A stretch of DNA of 22,103 nucleotides from Candidatus Aminicenantota bacterium (GCA_020355945.1 CP070627.1:5081660-5103762); one strand, 5' to 3'; numbered from the stretch's first letter, positions 8,601 to 15,073 are shown. Program-made: numbers and translations. The notes: a model not told the origin generated them from the sequence alone.

Positions 8601-10606
8601 TTGTTGTATCTGCCTGGTTGGATGCTGGCGGGGCAAAGCAGACTATTGAAGCACATATGATCCGCTGGTTAAAAAAATTCCCTGAAGAGGTGGAAACGGA
8701 TTTCCTGATTGTAGCGTGGCTCAATGCCGGTGGTACCAAAGATACCGTAGAAGAATACCTGGAAAAATGGCTAAAACGCTACCCATTGGAGATGGAAGTC
8801 AGTTTTGTGATTAAAGGATGGCTGGACGCCGGTGGTGCCCTGGAAGTGGTTGAACCTTATGTGAAAAAATGGCTGGCAAAATATCCCGTAGAGATGGAAA
8901 CCCATTTTGTCATTAAATCCTGGTTGGATGCCGGCGGTGCCATCGAAACCGTGGAAAACTCTGTCAAACAATGGATGGAAAAATTTCCCCTTGAAGAAGA
9001 ACGCACCAGTTTTATTATTAAAGCCTGGTTGGAAGCGGACGGCGCCATCGACATGATCCAGGATCACGTCATTCAATGGTTGAAAAAATATCCCGAAGAA
9101 ATAGAAACACATTTTGTGCTTAAGTCCTGGCTGGATGCCGGTGGAAGCAAAGAGATCGTTGAAGCATACGTTATGAAATGGCTGAAAAAATACGGCGACC
9201 GGCTGGAAGTTAGCTTTGTCATCACTTCCTGGCTGGGAGCAGGGGGAGAAACCCACAAGATTGAACCTTACATGCTTCGCTGGCTCCAAAAATACCCGGA
9301 AGAGAAAGAAGTGGAATTCGTCATCGTGGCCTGGCTAAAGGTAGGAGGAAACCGGGAAACCCTCAAAGAATACTTTAAACGGTGGATCAAAAAATACCCG
9401 GAAGAACAGGAAACAGAGTTTGCCCTGGTTACATGGCTGAAAACCGGAGGAGCAAGAGAAACCATTGAAGAATGTTTGCACCAATGGCTGAAAAAAAACC
9501 TGGACAAAATAGAAGCCAACTTCGTACTGATTGCCTGGCTGAAATCCGGGGGCCCGATTGAAACCATCAAAGATTACTTTATCCAATGGCTGAAAAACAA
9601 CGTAGACCAACCAGATACCCATTACGTGATCTCTGCCTGGTTAAATGCAGCCGGCAATATAGAAACCGTTAAAGACTACGTCGTACAATGGCTGGAAAAA
9701 TACCCGGACAAATTGGAATCCAGTTTTTTAATTAAACGGTGGTTGGCTGCCAGGGGGGATCGACAGGTGGTGAGAAAGTATATCCGCACCTGGTTGGAAA
9801 AATTCCCCCTCGATGAAGAAAATACCAGTTTCCTGTTAAAAGCCTGGTTGAATGCCAATGGGGAAATCGAAGAAGTGGAGGATTATGTGCTGCAGTGGCT
9901 GGAACAATACCAGACCAGCTTCGAGGCCAGCTACATTATTAAATCCTGGCTCCATGCCACTAAAAACATCGAATCCATTAAACAATATGCCCACAACTGG
10001 CTGCGAATCTATAGAGGCGATAAAAATGCCGACTTTGTTATTAAACGATTTTGCCGCTTCAAAGATATCCCGGATGATGTGCTGGAAAATGCAATATTTT
10101 GGTGTAAAAAATATGCCGATAACAGCGAAGTGCTTTATACGTTATCTTATTTAAGCCGCAATCATATATTCAAAGCAATGTTTGCGCATCAGTGGCTCAT
10201 TGACGTTGTTTCCACCTGGATCGAATATAACCGGCTAACACAGCCTGAAATCATTAACCTGGAAAGCATTATCTGTAATATGTCAAAAAACAAGGAGTTT
10301 GCCAGCAGCGAGCAATACCTTGAGTTGATAAAAAAATGGCTCCTCTCAGACCACAGTTTTCAACCCTTTACCCTGCACCATAAATATACACATCTCCAGC
10401 GCTGGTGGTATTTTGAAAAGTATGTGAAATTGTTTGTTGAAGGACGCGTCGATTTCGCCGCCCATGAAGAAAAAATAAAAAAACTCTTAAATTGGGCGAA
10501 CCAATGGGCGCCGGATAATAAAAAAGAGTTGAATATTAATCTCTATAATTTAAGAAAAAGGCTCCCCCAATACGATTACCTCTGGGATATCGTACAATTG
10601 GATTAA
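5609..10606 (+). CDS. Giant STAND-like P-loop NTPase with 28-unit TPR-like array
   Basis: This is a 1665-residue protein, with GAGG seven bases before the ATG. Residues 1-60 match no enzyme I recognise. The NTPase part has Walker A GDGGIGKT (79-86), Walker B LLLFDSIED with D131, an ANCR segment near 160 that could be sensor 1, and an AHEAIVDKLL segment (H323) in the place where STAND proteins carry their winged-helix or MHD-like region. Residues about 340-500 are a helical linker. Residues 503-1456 are 28 tandem 34-residue units, followed by two decayed units to about 1524 and a Trp-rich C-terminal cap. No signal peptide or membrane segment is evident, so it is probably cytoplasmic. The layout is that of a signalling STAND NTPase, as in Avs or NB-ARC-like sensors in which repeats sense a ligand, but the ligand and output are unknown. 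No effector domain is fused. It appears monocistronic, with its own promoter and another one directly after its stop. Confidence 0.85.
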   Translation: MADVIGVESLSQLFRSGPGKDASQQPCKYEDYLDPAVLPYISRDAYIQQHPEASDLTGEAEILEKLMTSHRHGGVMIYGDGGIGKTRLMLELGLRAEEKGWVVYQITHQLQDLSRLKSCLIPGHYYLLLFDSIEDHPMFTCDLVDKLEQIAPGVPIKTVANCRTIYSFASTFPQSKEFLTVELTLKGKEEEVTFNDYVVETILGDIFKDFQISSEFFLMRPVFAVFLRYLRERYKKGKSEFPVGNFQSLTPWLKERLALILGKTDFDDFRPEKELLYLFFMLPADSRALEVLSGKYQEPIFRLTNEGWLQEEDDEKKGLKAAHEAIVDKLLIFHLENYTETLETEITNIFQSAVENQSFSSCFRAFERVCGHKILKNKGSIFFNIFSKYIKENEESCGSSKKFVTTLLMGEIFKIKLMARHPEYFKNHIQTLDFGLKLAFKMNYFSKNDFSGEINESIRRLSNTWFSVNHDFLSHKKIAVRILSAFITLFGPKSTFGEKEEPVEKYLKKWLKKHSEEKEAEFLMAIWLKAGGPCETIEKYFKKWLHIYPGEIETEFLIVSWLKAGGARELVEEDIKQWLKRYPEELKTEFIIAEWLKSGGSSETVRQSLEQWLSKYPEEMETEFALVAWLDAGGEKELVKEYLARWLKKYPEEKKTQFVIVSWLDAGGEKEMVADYLPRWLNQYPEEKESEFVIVSWLKAGGEKEIVEPYMKGWLKRYPEEMEVSFVITAWLDANGDTGTITPTLKRWLEKYPLKIETHFVIKAWLDAGGDINLVEPYINQWLGQYPEEIEAHFVLKAWLDAGGCKETVEKYLVRWLTKYPDRVEADFLIVGWLKAGGDKQVVKKYIKIWLEQFPERMEVSFVIKAWLSAGGSRELVEVYLKRWLKRFPEEKDTQFMIVAWLDAGGDKQDVYPYITNWLKKFPQEKETQFLIVSWLDAGGDIEVVREYLQQWLNKYPEEKEVSFVIKSWLDAGGDKEVVNEYLIKWLNKYPEEKEVSFVVSAWLDAGGAKQTIEAHMIRWLKKFPEEVETDFLIVAWLNAGGTKDTVEEYLEKWLKRYPLEMEVSFVIKGWLDAGGALEVVEPYVKKWLAKYPVEMETHFVIKSWLDAGGAIETVENSVKQWMEKFPLEEERTSFIIKAWLEADGAIDMIQDHVIQWLKKYPEEIETHFVLKSWLDAGGSKEIVEAYVMKWLKKYGDRLEVSFVITSWLGAGGETHKIEPYMLRWLQKYPEEKEVEFVIVAWLKVGGNRETLKEYFKRWIKKYPEEQETEFALVTWLKTGGARETIEECLHQWLKKNLDKIEANFVLIAWLKSGGPIETIKDYFIQWLKNNVDQPDTHYVISAWLNAAGNIETVKDYVVQWLEKYPDKLESSFLIKRWLAARGDRQVVRKYIRTWLEKFPLDEENTSFLLKAWLNANGEIEEVEDYVLQWLEQYQTSFEASYIIKSWLHATKNIESIKQYAHNWLRIYRGDKNADFVIKRFCRFKDIPDDVLENAIFWCKKYADNSEVLYTLSYLSRNHIFKAMFAHQWLIDVVSTWIEYNRLTQPEIINLESIICNMSKNKEFASSEQYLELIKKWLLSDHSFQPFTLHHKYTHLQRWWYFEKYVKLFVEGRVDFAAHEEKIKKLLNWANQWAPDNKKELNINLYNLRKRLPQYDYLWDIVQLD
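7115..9976 (+). repeat. 102-bp tandem repeats encoding 28 units of 34 residues
   Basis: Each unit reads roughly V-E-x-Y-L-x-x-W-L-x-K-Y-P-E-E-x-E-x-x-F-V-I-x-x-W-L-D-A-G-G-x-x-E-x. Units 1-28 cover residues 503-1456 of the host protein. Twenty-six are exactly 34 residues, and units 19 (from 8951) and 27 (from 9770) have one extra residue in the Pro-Leu-Glu loop. Placed in TPR register, the Pro falls at TPR position 32 and the second Gly at position 15. DNA identity between units is only moderate because of synonymous changes, though neighbours such as units 14 and 15 share a nearly identical stretch of about 40 bases. The minus-strand open frames through this region are by-products of the repeat. 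Confidence 0.95.
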
Positions 10607-10613
10607 AAGATAA

Positions 10614-10633
10614 TTTGACATTTATTTGTCAAA
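10614..10633. promoter_or_regulatory. Palindromic operator candidate
   Basis: A perfect inverted repeat, TTTGACA-N6-TGTCAAA, covers the -35 hexamer of the ferritin-like gene. Its position would allow a dimeric repressor to block RNA polymerase. The regulator is unknown, and the site matches neither the FNR nor the PerR consensus. Confidence 0.5.
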
Positions 10634-10643
10634 CTGTTACAAT
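10615..10643 (+). promoter_or_regulatory. Sigma-70-type promoter of the ferritin-like gene
   Basis: TTGACA (10615-10620), a 17-bp spacer and TACAAT (10638-10643) begin eight bases after the stop of the giant gene. Transcription would start near 10650. The AAGGAG at 10666-10671 precedes the ATG at 10678 by six bases. Confidence 0.8.
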
Positions 10644-10677
10644 CGTTCCTAAAAATTGTAAAAATAAGGAGACCTAC

Positions 10678-11154
10678 ATGGGCAGCTTGTTAAATGTCGG
10701 CGAAGTGATCGAATTCGCTATATATATCGAACAAAACGGTTATAAATTTTACGTGGAAACCATAAAAAAATTCAAAGAAAAAAAACTGGTGGACCTCTTT
10801 CAATACCTGGCAGATGAAGAATTCAAACACGAACAAACCTTTAAGAATCTTTTAAAAAAGACCGGCTCGGTTACTCCCCATGAATCCTACCCGGGGGAGT
10901 ATGCAATGTACATGAAAGATTTTTTAAAAACCCACGCCTTAGCCAATGAGGAGGTATTAAAACAAAAACTGGAGGCCATCAACACCATAGAGGATGCCAT
11001 TAATATGGCCCTGGATTTTGAGAAGGACTCGGTTGTGCTATTTACCATGCTGGAAAAATATGTTGAAGGCGAGAACAAAAAAAATGTCGAAACCATCATC
11101 CAGGAAGAACTGAACCACATCCTGAGGATTACCCGTTACCGGCACGGAGAATAG
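10678..11154 (+). CDS. Rubrerythrin/ferritin-like diiron protein (no rubredoxin domain)
   Basis: The start at 10678 is chosen because AAGGAG lies six bases upstream; the frame is open further upstream but that part contains the promoter. The 158-residue product is almost all helix and carries the ligand pattern of a ferritin-like four-helix diiron site: E18, E48-x2-H51, E115 and E144-x2-H147. There is no C-terminal rubredoxin Cys4 domain, so it is of the short rubrerythrin-like type. Such proteins are linked to peroxide reduction or iron handling in anaerobes. The exact activity cannot be told from sequence. It has a strong private promoter with a palindrome over the -35, suggesting regulated expression independent of the preceding giant gene. 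It converges on the ytxH-like gene. Confidence 0.82.
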   Translation: MGSLLNVGEVIEFAIYIEQNGYKFYVETIKKFKEKKLVDLFQYLADEEFKHEQTFKNLLKKTGSVTPHESYPGEYAMYMKDFLKTHALANEEVLKQKLEAINTIEDAINMALDFEKDSVVLFTMLEKYVEGENKKNVETIIQEELNHILRITRYRHGE

Positions 11155-11219
11155 GGAAATATGAAATATAGCTCTTCCTTCTAATTATAAAATTATACTT
11201 TTATATATATATTTTCTGT

Positions 11220-11564
11220 TTATGCGGTGGCTTTTTTCTTTGCCGGGGCTTTGGCCTCCTCTTCCTTTAATTCTGCTTTAATCTCCTTTTTCAATCCTTC
11301 TTTAATACCATCAACAAAGGATTTCACATGTTCGATGGCATTATCGGCAGTGGCTTTCACTTGGTCCACGGATTTCTTAGCTTCTTTACTAATTTTTTCA
11401 TAATTTTCTTTTATATCATCTGCTACTTTCCCGGAAAAATCTTTCATTTTTTTACGGGTTTCTTCACCGGACTGTGGGGCAAACATCAGTGCCAGTCCGG
11501 CGCCAAGCGCTGCCCCTACTAAAAAACACATAAATCCGGCAAATCCATTTCTCTCATCAGACAT
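11220..11564 (-). CDS. YtxH-domain membrane-anchored protein
   Basis: This 114-residue protein has the YtxH pattern: a Gly/Ala-rich membrane segment at about residues 8-28 ending in FAPQSGEETRKKM, then a long amphipathic helix with many Lys and Glu, and a Lys/Ala-rich tail. YtxH proteins are small envelope proteins connected with general stress in Firmicutes and are widespread elsewhere, with no established biochemical role. A near-perfect AAAGGAGGTGA Shine-Dalgarno sequence (11568-11578, minus) precedes the ATG. It overlaps the stop codon of the upstream gene, so the pair is one operon with coupled translation. Confidence 0.85.
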   Translation of the reverse strand: MSDERNGFAGFMCFLVGAALGAGLALMFAPQSGEETRKKMKDFSGKVADDIKENYEKISKEAKKSVDQVKATADNAIEHVKSFVDGIKEGLKKEIKAELKEEEAKAPAKKKATA

Positions 11565-11567
11565 ATG

Positions 11568-11927
11568 TCACCTCCTTTTAAATTTTTTCACTAATTCCCA
11601 GCCGAGTTTAATCGCCGGTATCAAAGCCAGGATTCCGGCTGTTTGTTTCAATACTCTCTTGTTTACAAATTTCAACGATTCTTTAACCGTTCCCATGGTT
11701 TCCTTCGTAGAATCGAGAATCTCATCAAACTTCACAATATCCTCGTCTACTTTGCCACTCACTGATTTTAACCGGGCTGCCAGTTCCCTCGCCTCAGATG
11801 AAGTCCTCTCCAAATCTTTAAGCAGCAATCTTAGTTGAATAATAGCCGGCACTAATGTGAATAACAATATCAAAACCGATAAAATCAGTACCACAATAAA
11901 AATAATTACCAATACTTCTGTAGTCAT
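11568..11927 (-). CDS. YtxG/DUF948-like membrane protein
   Basis: This 119-residue protein has one long N-terminal transmembrane helix (about residues 5-30), a predicted amphipathic coiled coil with regularly spaced Leu and Val, and a basic K-K-F-K-R-R end. This is the architecture of DUF948/YtxG proteins, which commonly precede ytxH. Start selection is supported by AAGGAG at 11932-11937 on the minus strand. Three bases separate it from the downstream ytxH-like gene. Assignment to DUF948 rests on architecture and neighbourhood more than on a sharp motif. Confidence 0.72.
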   Translation of the reverse strand: MTTEVLVIIFIVVLILSVLILLFTLVPAIIQLRLLLKDLERTSSEARELAARLKSVSGKVDEDIVKFDEILDSTKETMGTVKESLKFVNKRVLKQTAGILALIPAIKLGWELVKKFKRR

Positions 11928-11945
11928 TTTTCTCCTTCATTAATA

Positions 11946-11974
11946 ATTATAATTATCTCAAATTTTTATGTCAA
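11946..11974 (-). promoter_or_regulatory. Consensus sigma-70 promoter of the ytxG/ytxH-like operon
   Basis: On the minus strand it reads TTGACA (11974-11969), 17 bp, TATAAT (11951-11946), identical to the consensus. Transcription would start near 11939, leaving a leader of about 12 bases that contains the AAGGAG. Confidence 0.85.
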
Positions 11975-12022
11975 CAAAATTGTATATCAAAAAAAATATT
12001 TTTGTCCACCACGAAAATAAGC

Positions 12023-12052
12023 CGCGAAGATACGCGAAGGGACGCGAAGAAA
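12023..12052. repeat. CGCGAAG-N3 decamer repeat, three copies
   Basis: CGCGAAG occurs at 12023, 12033 and 12043, ten bases apart, preceded by a CCACCACGAAAA-type segment. It resembles the widespread dispersed intergenic sequences built of C-x-CGAAG decamers seen in many bacterial genomes. No function is known to me. Confidence 0.6.
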
Positions 12053-12107
12053 ATCAGTGAAAATTGCCGAAAGTATTCCATTGTGCTTCTGGTTTTGTGC
12101 AAAATAA

Positions 12108-12248
12108 GACACACCCCGGCTGCTCCGCAGCCCCCCCTCTCAAGAGGGGAATTACCGGGCTCAAGCTTCGTTAACATGCTTTTTGGGGGAATCCCCTCTC
12201 GAGAGGGGGGCCTCCTCCGTCGTATAGATGGAGGAGGCGGGGTGTGTT
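12108..12248. repeat. Palindromic dispersed element, long copy
   Basis: The 141-bp segment is bounded by GACACACCCC (12108-12117) and GGGGTGTGTT (12239-12248), near-perfect inverted ends. It contains two 16-bp palindromes of the form CCCCTCT-N2-AGAGGGG (12134-12149 and 12193-12208). Its right half (12193-12247) matches, in opposite orientation, the left part of the element at 16583-16662. It has no open frame of its own. It could be a REP- or MITE-like non-coding element. Confidence 0.7.
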
Positions 12249-12281
12249 AAAATTAGAATTTCCGGAGGCATAAAATAGCGA

Positions 12282-12310
12282 TTTACAAATAGGATAAGAT
12301 CGTTTATAAT
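12282..12310 (+). promoter_or_regulatory. Sigma-70 promoter of meaB, leaderless geometry
   Basis: TTTACA (12282-12287), 17 bp, then TATAAT (12305-12310). Six bases follow and then the ATG at 12317, so the expected transcription start coincides with the A of the start codon. Confidence 0.75.
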
Positions 12311-12316
12311 AAACTG

Positions 12317-13444
12317 ATGAACGACGATCAAAGTTATTCGCCGGACTGGGCGCCTAAAAATGGAGGAGATGCCTTTGCCGTTAAGGTGAAGAGGGGTATT
12401 GCCGGGGGATCATTTGCAAAGAAACACACACATCAACCGGGTAAAAAGCGATCCTATCTGACTGTTGATGAATACGTTAATGGTGTCCTGAAAAATGACA
12501 AAACTATCCTGGCCAGGGCGATTACATTAATTGAAAGCAACTCCTCCCACCATTATGAAACAGCACGGGAAGTTCTTAAACGACTATTACCTTATGCGGG
12601 TCAATCGCTGCGGGTTGGCGTAACCGGTGTGCCCGGATGTGGAAAAAGCACATTAATTGAAACCCTGGGCTGTCATGTGATCCGGGAGGGACACCGGGTG
12701 GCAGTGCTGGCAGTGGACCCCACCAGCTCCGTCACCAAAGGCACTATCATGGGAGATAAAACCCGGATGGAAAAACTCTCTCGCCAGCCAGATTGTTTTA
12801 TCCGTCCATCTCCCTCCGGCGGAACCCTGGGAGGCGTCACCCGGAAAAGCCGCGAAACCATCTTAGTTTGCGAGGCTGCCGGGTATGATGTGATTTTAAT
12901 CGAAACAGTGGGCGTAGGACAAAGTGAAGTCACCGTGCGCTCCATGGTGGATTTCTTCTTATTGGTCTTGATTCCCGGGGCAGGAGATGAATTGCAGGGT
13001 ATCAAACGGGGGGTTATTGAACTGGCAGATGCATTGCTAATCAACAAAGCAGACGGACAAAATAAACCCAAAGCCCGAATGGCACAAAATGAATATGCCA
13101 GGGCCGTTAAATACATTAAACCCGCTACCAAAGGATGGGAAACAAAGGTTTCCACATGTTCTGCCCTAACCGGTGAGGGTATACCTGAAACCTGGAACCT
13201 GGTAAAAGAATTCAAACAATACACCCAAAACACAGGAATTTTTGAAGAAAGAAGGCGAAATCAAGCGTTGGATTGGGTTTTTTCCATGATAGAAAATTAT
13301 CTGAAAGATGATTTTTATAATAACCCGGAAATAGGCAGTGAGCTTCCTGTTTTAAAAAATAAAGTTTTGGACGGGACCATGCTCCCCACTGCTGCCGCTG
13401 AAAAACTGTTAAAAATTTACTATTTATCAAAGAAGAACCAGTAG
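12317..13444 (+). CDS. meaB: MeaB/ArgK-type GTPase, chaperone of a B12-dependent mutase
   Basis: This 375-residue G3E-type P-loop GTPase has GVPGCGKST (104-112), a VDPTSS segment, the RPSPSGGTLGGV loop, the ETVGVGQSE motif and the guanine-specificity motif NKAD (243-246). These are the hallmarks of MeaB, which loads and protects adenosylcobalamin in methylmalonyl-CoA mutase or related acyl-CoA mutases. The P-loop has Cys where many homologues have Ala. About 48 residues precede the conserved start of the family (LTVDEYVNGV); this extension is Lys/Gly-rich and may be partly untranslated if a later GTG (12386) is used, but neither start has a Shine-Dalgarno sequence at useful distance. The ATG sits exactly where transcription should begin, suggesting leaderless translation. 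No mutase gene is visible in the window. Confidence 0.92.
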   Translation: MNDDQSYSPDWAPKNGGDAFAVKVKRGIAGGSFAKKHTHQPGKKRSYLTVDEYVNGVLKNDKTILARAITLIESNSSHHYETAREVLKRLLPYAGQSLRVGVTGVPGCGKSTLIETLGCHVIREGHRVAVLAVDPTSSVTKGTIMGDKTRMEKLSRQPDCFIRPSPSGGTLGGVTRKSRETILVCEAAGYDVILIETVGVGQSEVTVRSMVDFFLLVLIPGAGDELQGIKRGVIELADALLINKADGQNKPKARMAQNEYARAVKYIKPATKGWETKVSTCSALTGEGIPETWNLVKEFKQYTQNTGIFEERRRNQALDWVFSMIENYLKDDFYNNPEIGSELPVLKNKVLDGTMLPTAAAEKLLKIYYLSKKNQ

Positions 13445-13489
13445 GAGCAACCACTAATACCATTTTATTTTGCAGCAATGGAGTTAATG

Positions 13490-15025
13490 ATGAAACTGCG
13501 AAAATCGAGTCATGTGCTGTTTTTTTTCATTTTAATGCCGGTCCTGGGCATTGGCTTATTTTCAGGACCGCCGCCGCGTGCAGCGGCGCTGCGGATAGGC
13601 ATCAACTCTTTCCCGGCTTCCTTGAATCCTGTCTATGCCACCACGGAAACCTCTCAGGCCATTATAAACAAAGTCTTTAAAGGGTTGTTCTATTTTGATT
13701 GGAAAGGAAGAATCCGGGAAGAATTGGTGGAAAAGGTCCTTCTCAGTGACACCAAAAATCACCTGGAAATTATCATTGAATTAAAAAAGAACATCTTTTT
13801 CCCGGGTGGAAAGGAACTGGACGCAGAAGACGTGGTGCAAACCGTTAAACTCTTACAAAACAAGAACTTTAAATATCCCTATATCTCAAATCTCCAATTC
13901 ATACGAACCATAGAAAAAATAGATCCATACCGGTTCAAAATAACATTGGCTTACCAGATGGCTTCCTGGAAAAACTATTTAACCTTCAAGATTTTAAATG
14001 CCCGGGAGATTAAAAAGGTATCGCCGGAAACCTTTAGAGATATGAAGTTGTCAGGGACAGGACCTTATAAGATTAAGACCATTAAAAAACCTGCAAAAAT
14101 TGTCTTAGAATTAAATGATTCCCCTACCGTGTCCAGGTCTATATCCACATCAGGGCCCGGGAAAATGTCCCGGTTTATTGAATATATTGTGATTTCTCAT
14201 ACCCACCTGGCACCCTTAAAACTCATCACCAACGAAATTGATATTTGTGAACTTCAACCTGAAAATGTGGAAGCCTATAAGCATACAAACACCAAAGCAT
14301 GGCATAAAAAGTTCAGCATTTTAAAGTATAAAAAGTTCGGTTATACCTACCTGGTGTTTAATTTAAGGAATTCGCTCATAACCAAAAATTTAAGGCATTT
14401 TTTTTATAACTTCCTGGTGAATGGGGATTTCATGGCTCGATTTTTAAAAGACAGGGGTGAACCGGTGATATCCCCCTTCCTGCTTTTGAACTCAAAAGTA
14501 AAACCAATGCGATTGAAAACCACGCCAATGGAAACGCCCGTTCATTTGAAAATATTAACCAATTCGGAAAGTAAATTAAGAAAGGAATTGGTGCTGTTTT
14601 TAAGAGAAGAACTCAAACCTTCCGGGATCGTTCTCCAACCGGTTTTTTTAGAGTATCACTCATTCCTGGAGTATTTAAAAACCGGGCGTTACCATATCGC
14701 GGTTTCAGGTTTTATTCTCGATATGGACTATGACATGACAGATATATTTTCCAGTGGTTCGTATTTTAACTACGCTCATTTCGAATCTCCAAAAATGGAT
14801 GCGCTGCTGGAACGGGGGTTAAGAGAATTGAATCCTCGCAAGCGTGAAGAAATTTACCTGGAGGGCCACCGGTTATGGTTGGAACACCTACCGTTGATTC
14901 CCCTTTTTAATCTTTATTATTACGTTGGGGTTTCACGAGACATAGAGATACCCGGGCAGACGTATGAGGTGGTGGGCTCAATGGGGGATTTTTTATTTAA
15001 TATCCGGCAGTGGACAAGAAAGTGA
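13490..15025 (+). CDS. Extracellular solute-binding protein, family 5 (SBP_bac_5)
   Basis: It is a predicted periplasmic binding protein of the peptide/nickel ABC-transporter class, about 511 residues. Two in-frame ATGs lie upstream (13478, 13487); I prefer 13490 because GGAG (13480-13483) is then six bases away and the product begins MKLRKSS plus a hydrophobic core, a normal signal peptide with probable cleavage after the Ala triplet (RAAA). No lipobox Cys is present. Family marks include LNPVYATTETSQ, FKGLFYFDWKGRIREELVE, FFPGGKELDAEDVV, the SGTGPYKI signature and a C-terminal LPLIPLF segment. The ligand cannot be inferred. No permease or ATPase gene is adjacent, so it is an orphan here; it lies 45 bases after meaB and may share its transcript. 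A strong terminator follows. Confidence 0.88.
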   Translation: MKLRKSSHVLFFFILMPVLGIGLFSGPPPRAAALRIGINSFPASLNPVYATTETSQAIINKVFKGLFYFDWKGRIREELVEKVLLSDTKNHLEIIIELKKNIFFPGGKELDAEDVVQTVKLLQNKNFKYPYISNLQFIRTIEKIDPYRFKITLAYQMASWKNYLTFKILNAREIKKVSPETFRDMKLSGTGPYKIKTIKKPAKIVLELNDSPTVSRSISTSGPGKMSRFIEYIVISHTHLAPLKLITNEIDICELQPENVEAYKHTNTKAWHKKFSILKYKKFGYTYLVFNLRNSLITKNLRHFFYNFLVNGDFMARFLKDRGEPVISPFLLLNSKVKPMRLKTTPMETPVHLKILTNSESKLRKELVLFLREELKPSGIVLQPVFLEYHSFLEYLKTGRYHIAVSGFILDMDYDMTDIFSSGSYFNYAHFESPKMDALLERGLRELNPRKREEIYLEGHRLWLEHLPLIPLFNLYYYVGVSRDIEIPGQTYEVVGSMGDFLFNIRQWTRK

Positions 15026-15029
15026 AAAG

Positions 15030-15073
15030 AAAAAAGCCCAAAAGGCGCCCTTCCTTTCCTTTTGGGCTTTTTT
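15030..15073 (+). terminator. Rho-independent terminator after the solute-binding protein
   Basis: A perfect 16-bp stem (15030-15045 with 15058-15073) closes a 12-base loop. The central paired bases are GCCCAAAAGG and CCTTTTGGGC, flanked by an A-run before and a T-run after. It starts five bases after the stop codon. The A/T symmetry could let it also work on the minus strand. Confidence 0.93.

Larger units (their letters stand above)
11928..12316. other. Gene-free stretch of 389 bp between divergent genes
   Basis: I see no coding region here. It holds the promoter of the ytxG/ytxH-like pair (11946-11974, minus), a CGCGAAG decamer repeat (12023-12052), a palindromic dispersed element (12108-12248) and the meaB promoter (12282-12310, plus). 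Confidence 0.85.

Noticed and set aside
6937..9858. Many minus-strand open frames of 60-216 codons opposite the repeat array, with Pro/Ser-rich repeated translations
   Set aside because: They share the 102-bp period of the plus-strand repeats, lack Shine-Dalgarno sequences and are mirror products of the coding repeat.
7115..9976. CRISPR-like or satellite DNA because of the regular 102-bp period
   Set aside because: The period is a multiple of three, the reading frame is intact, variation is largely synonymous and there are no constant-repeat plus unique-spacer blocks.
10615..10677. Upstream start for the ferritin-like gene
   Set aside because: The extra 21 codons consist of the -35/-10 promoter and the leader, while the ATG at 10678 has an ideal AAGGAG.
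12002..12250. Possible small gene across the dispersed repeats between ytxG-like and meaB
   Set aside because: The open frame is built from the CGCGAAG repeat and the palindromic element, with no ribosome-binding site and no protein-like composition.
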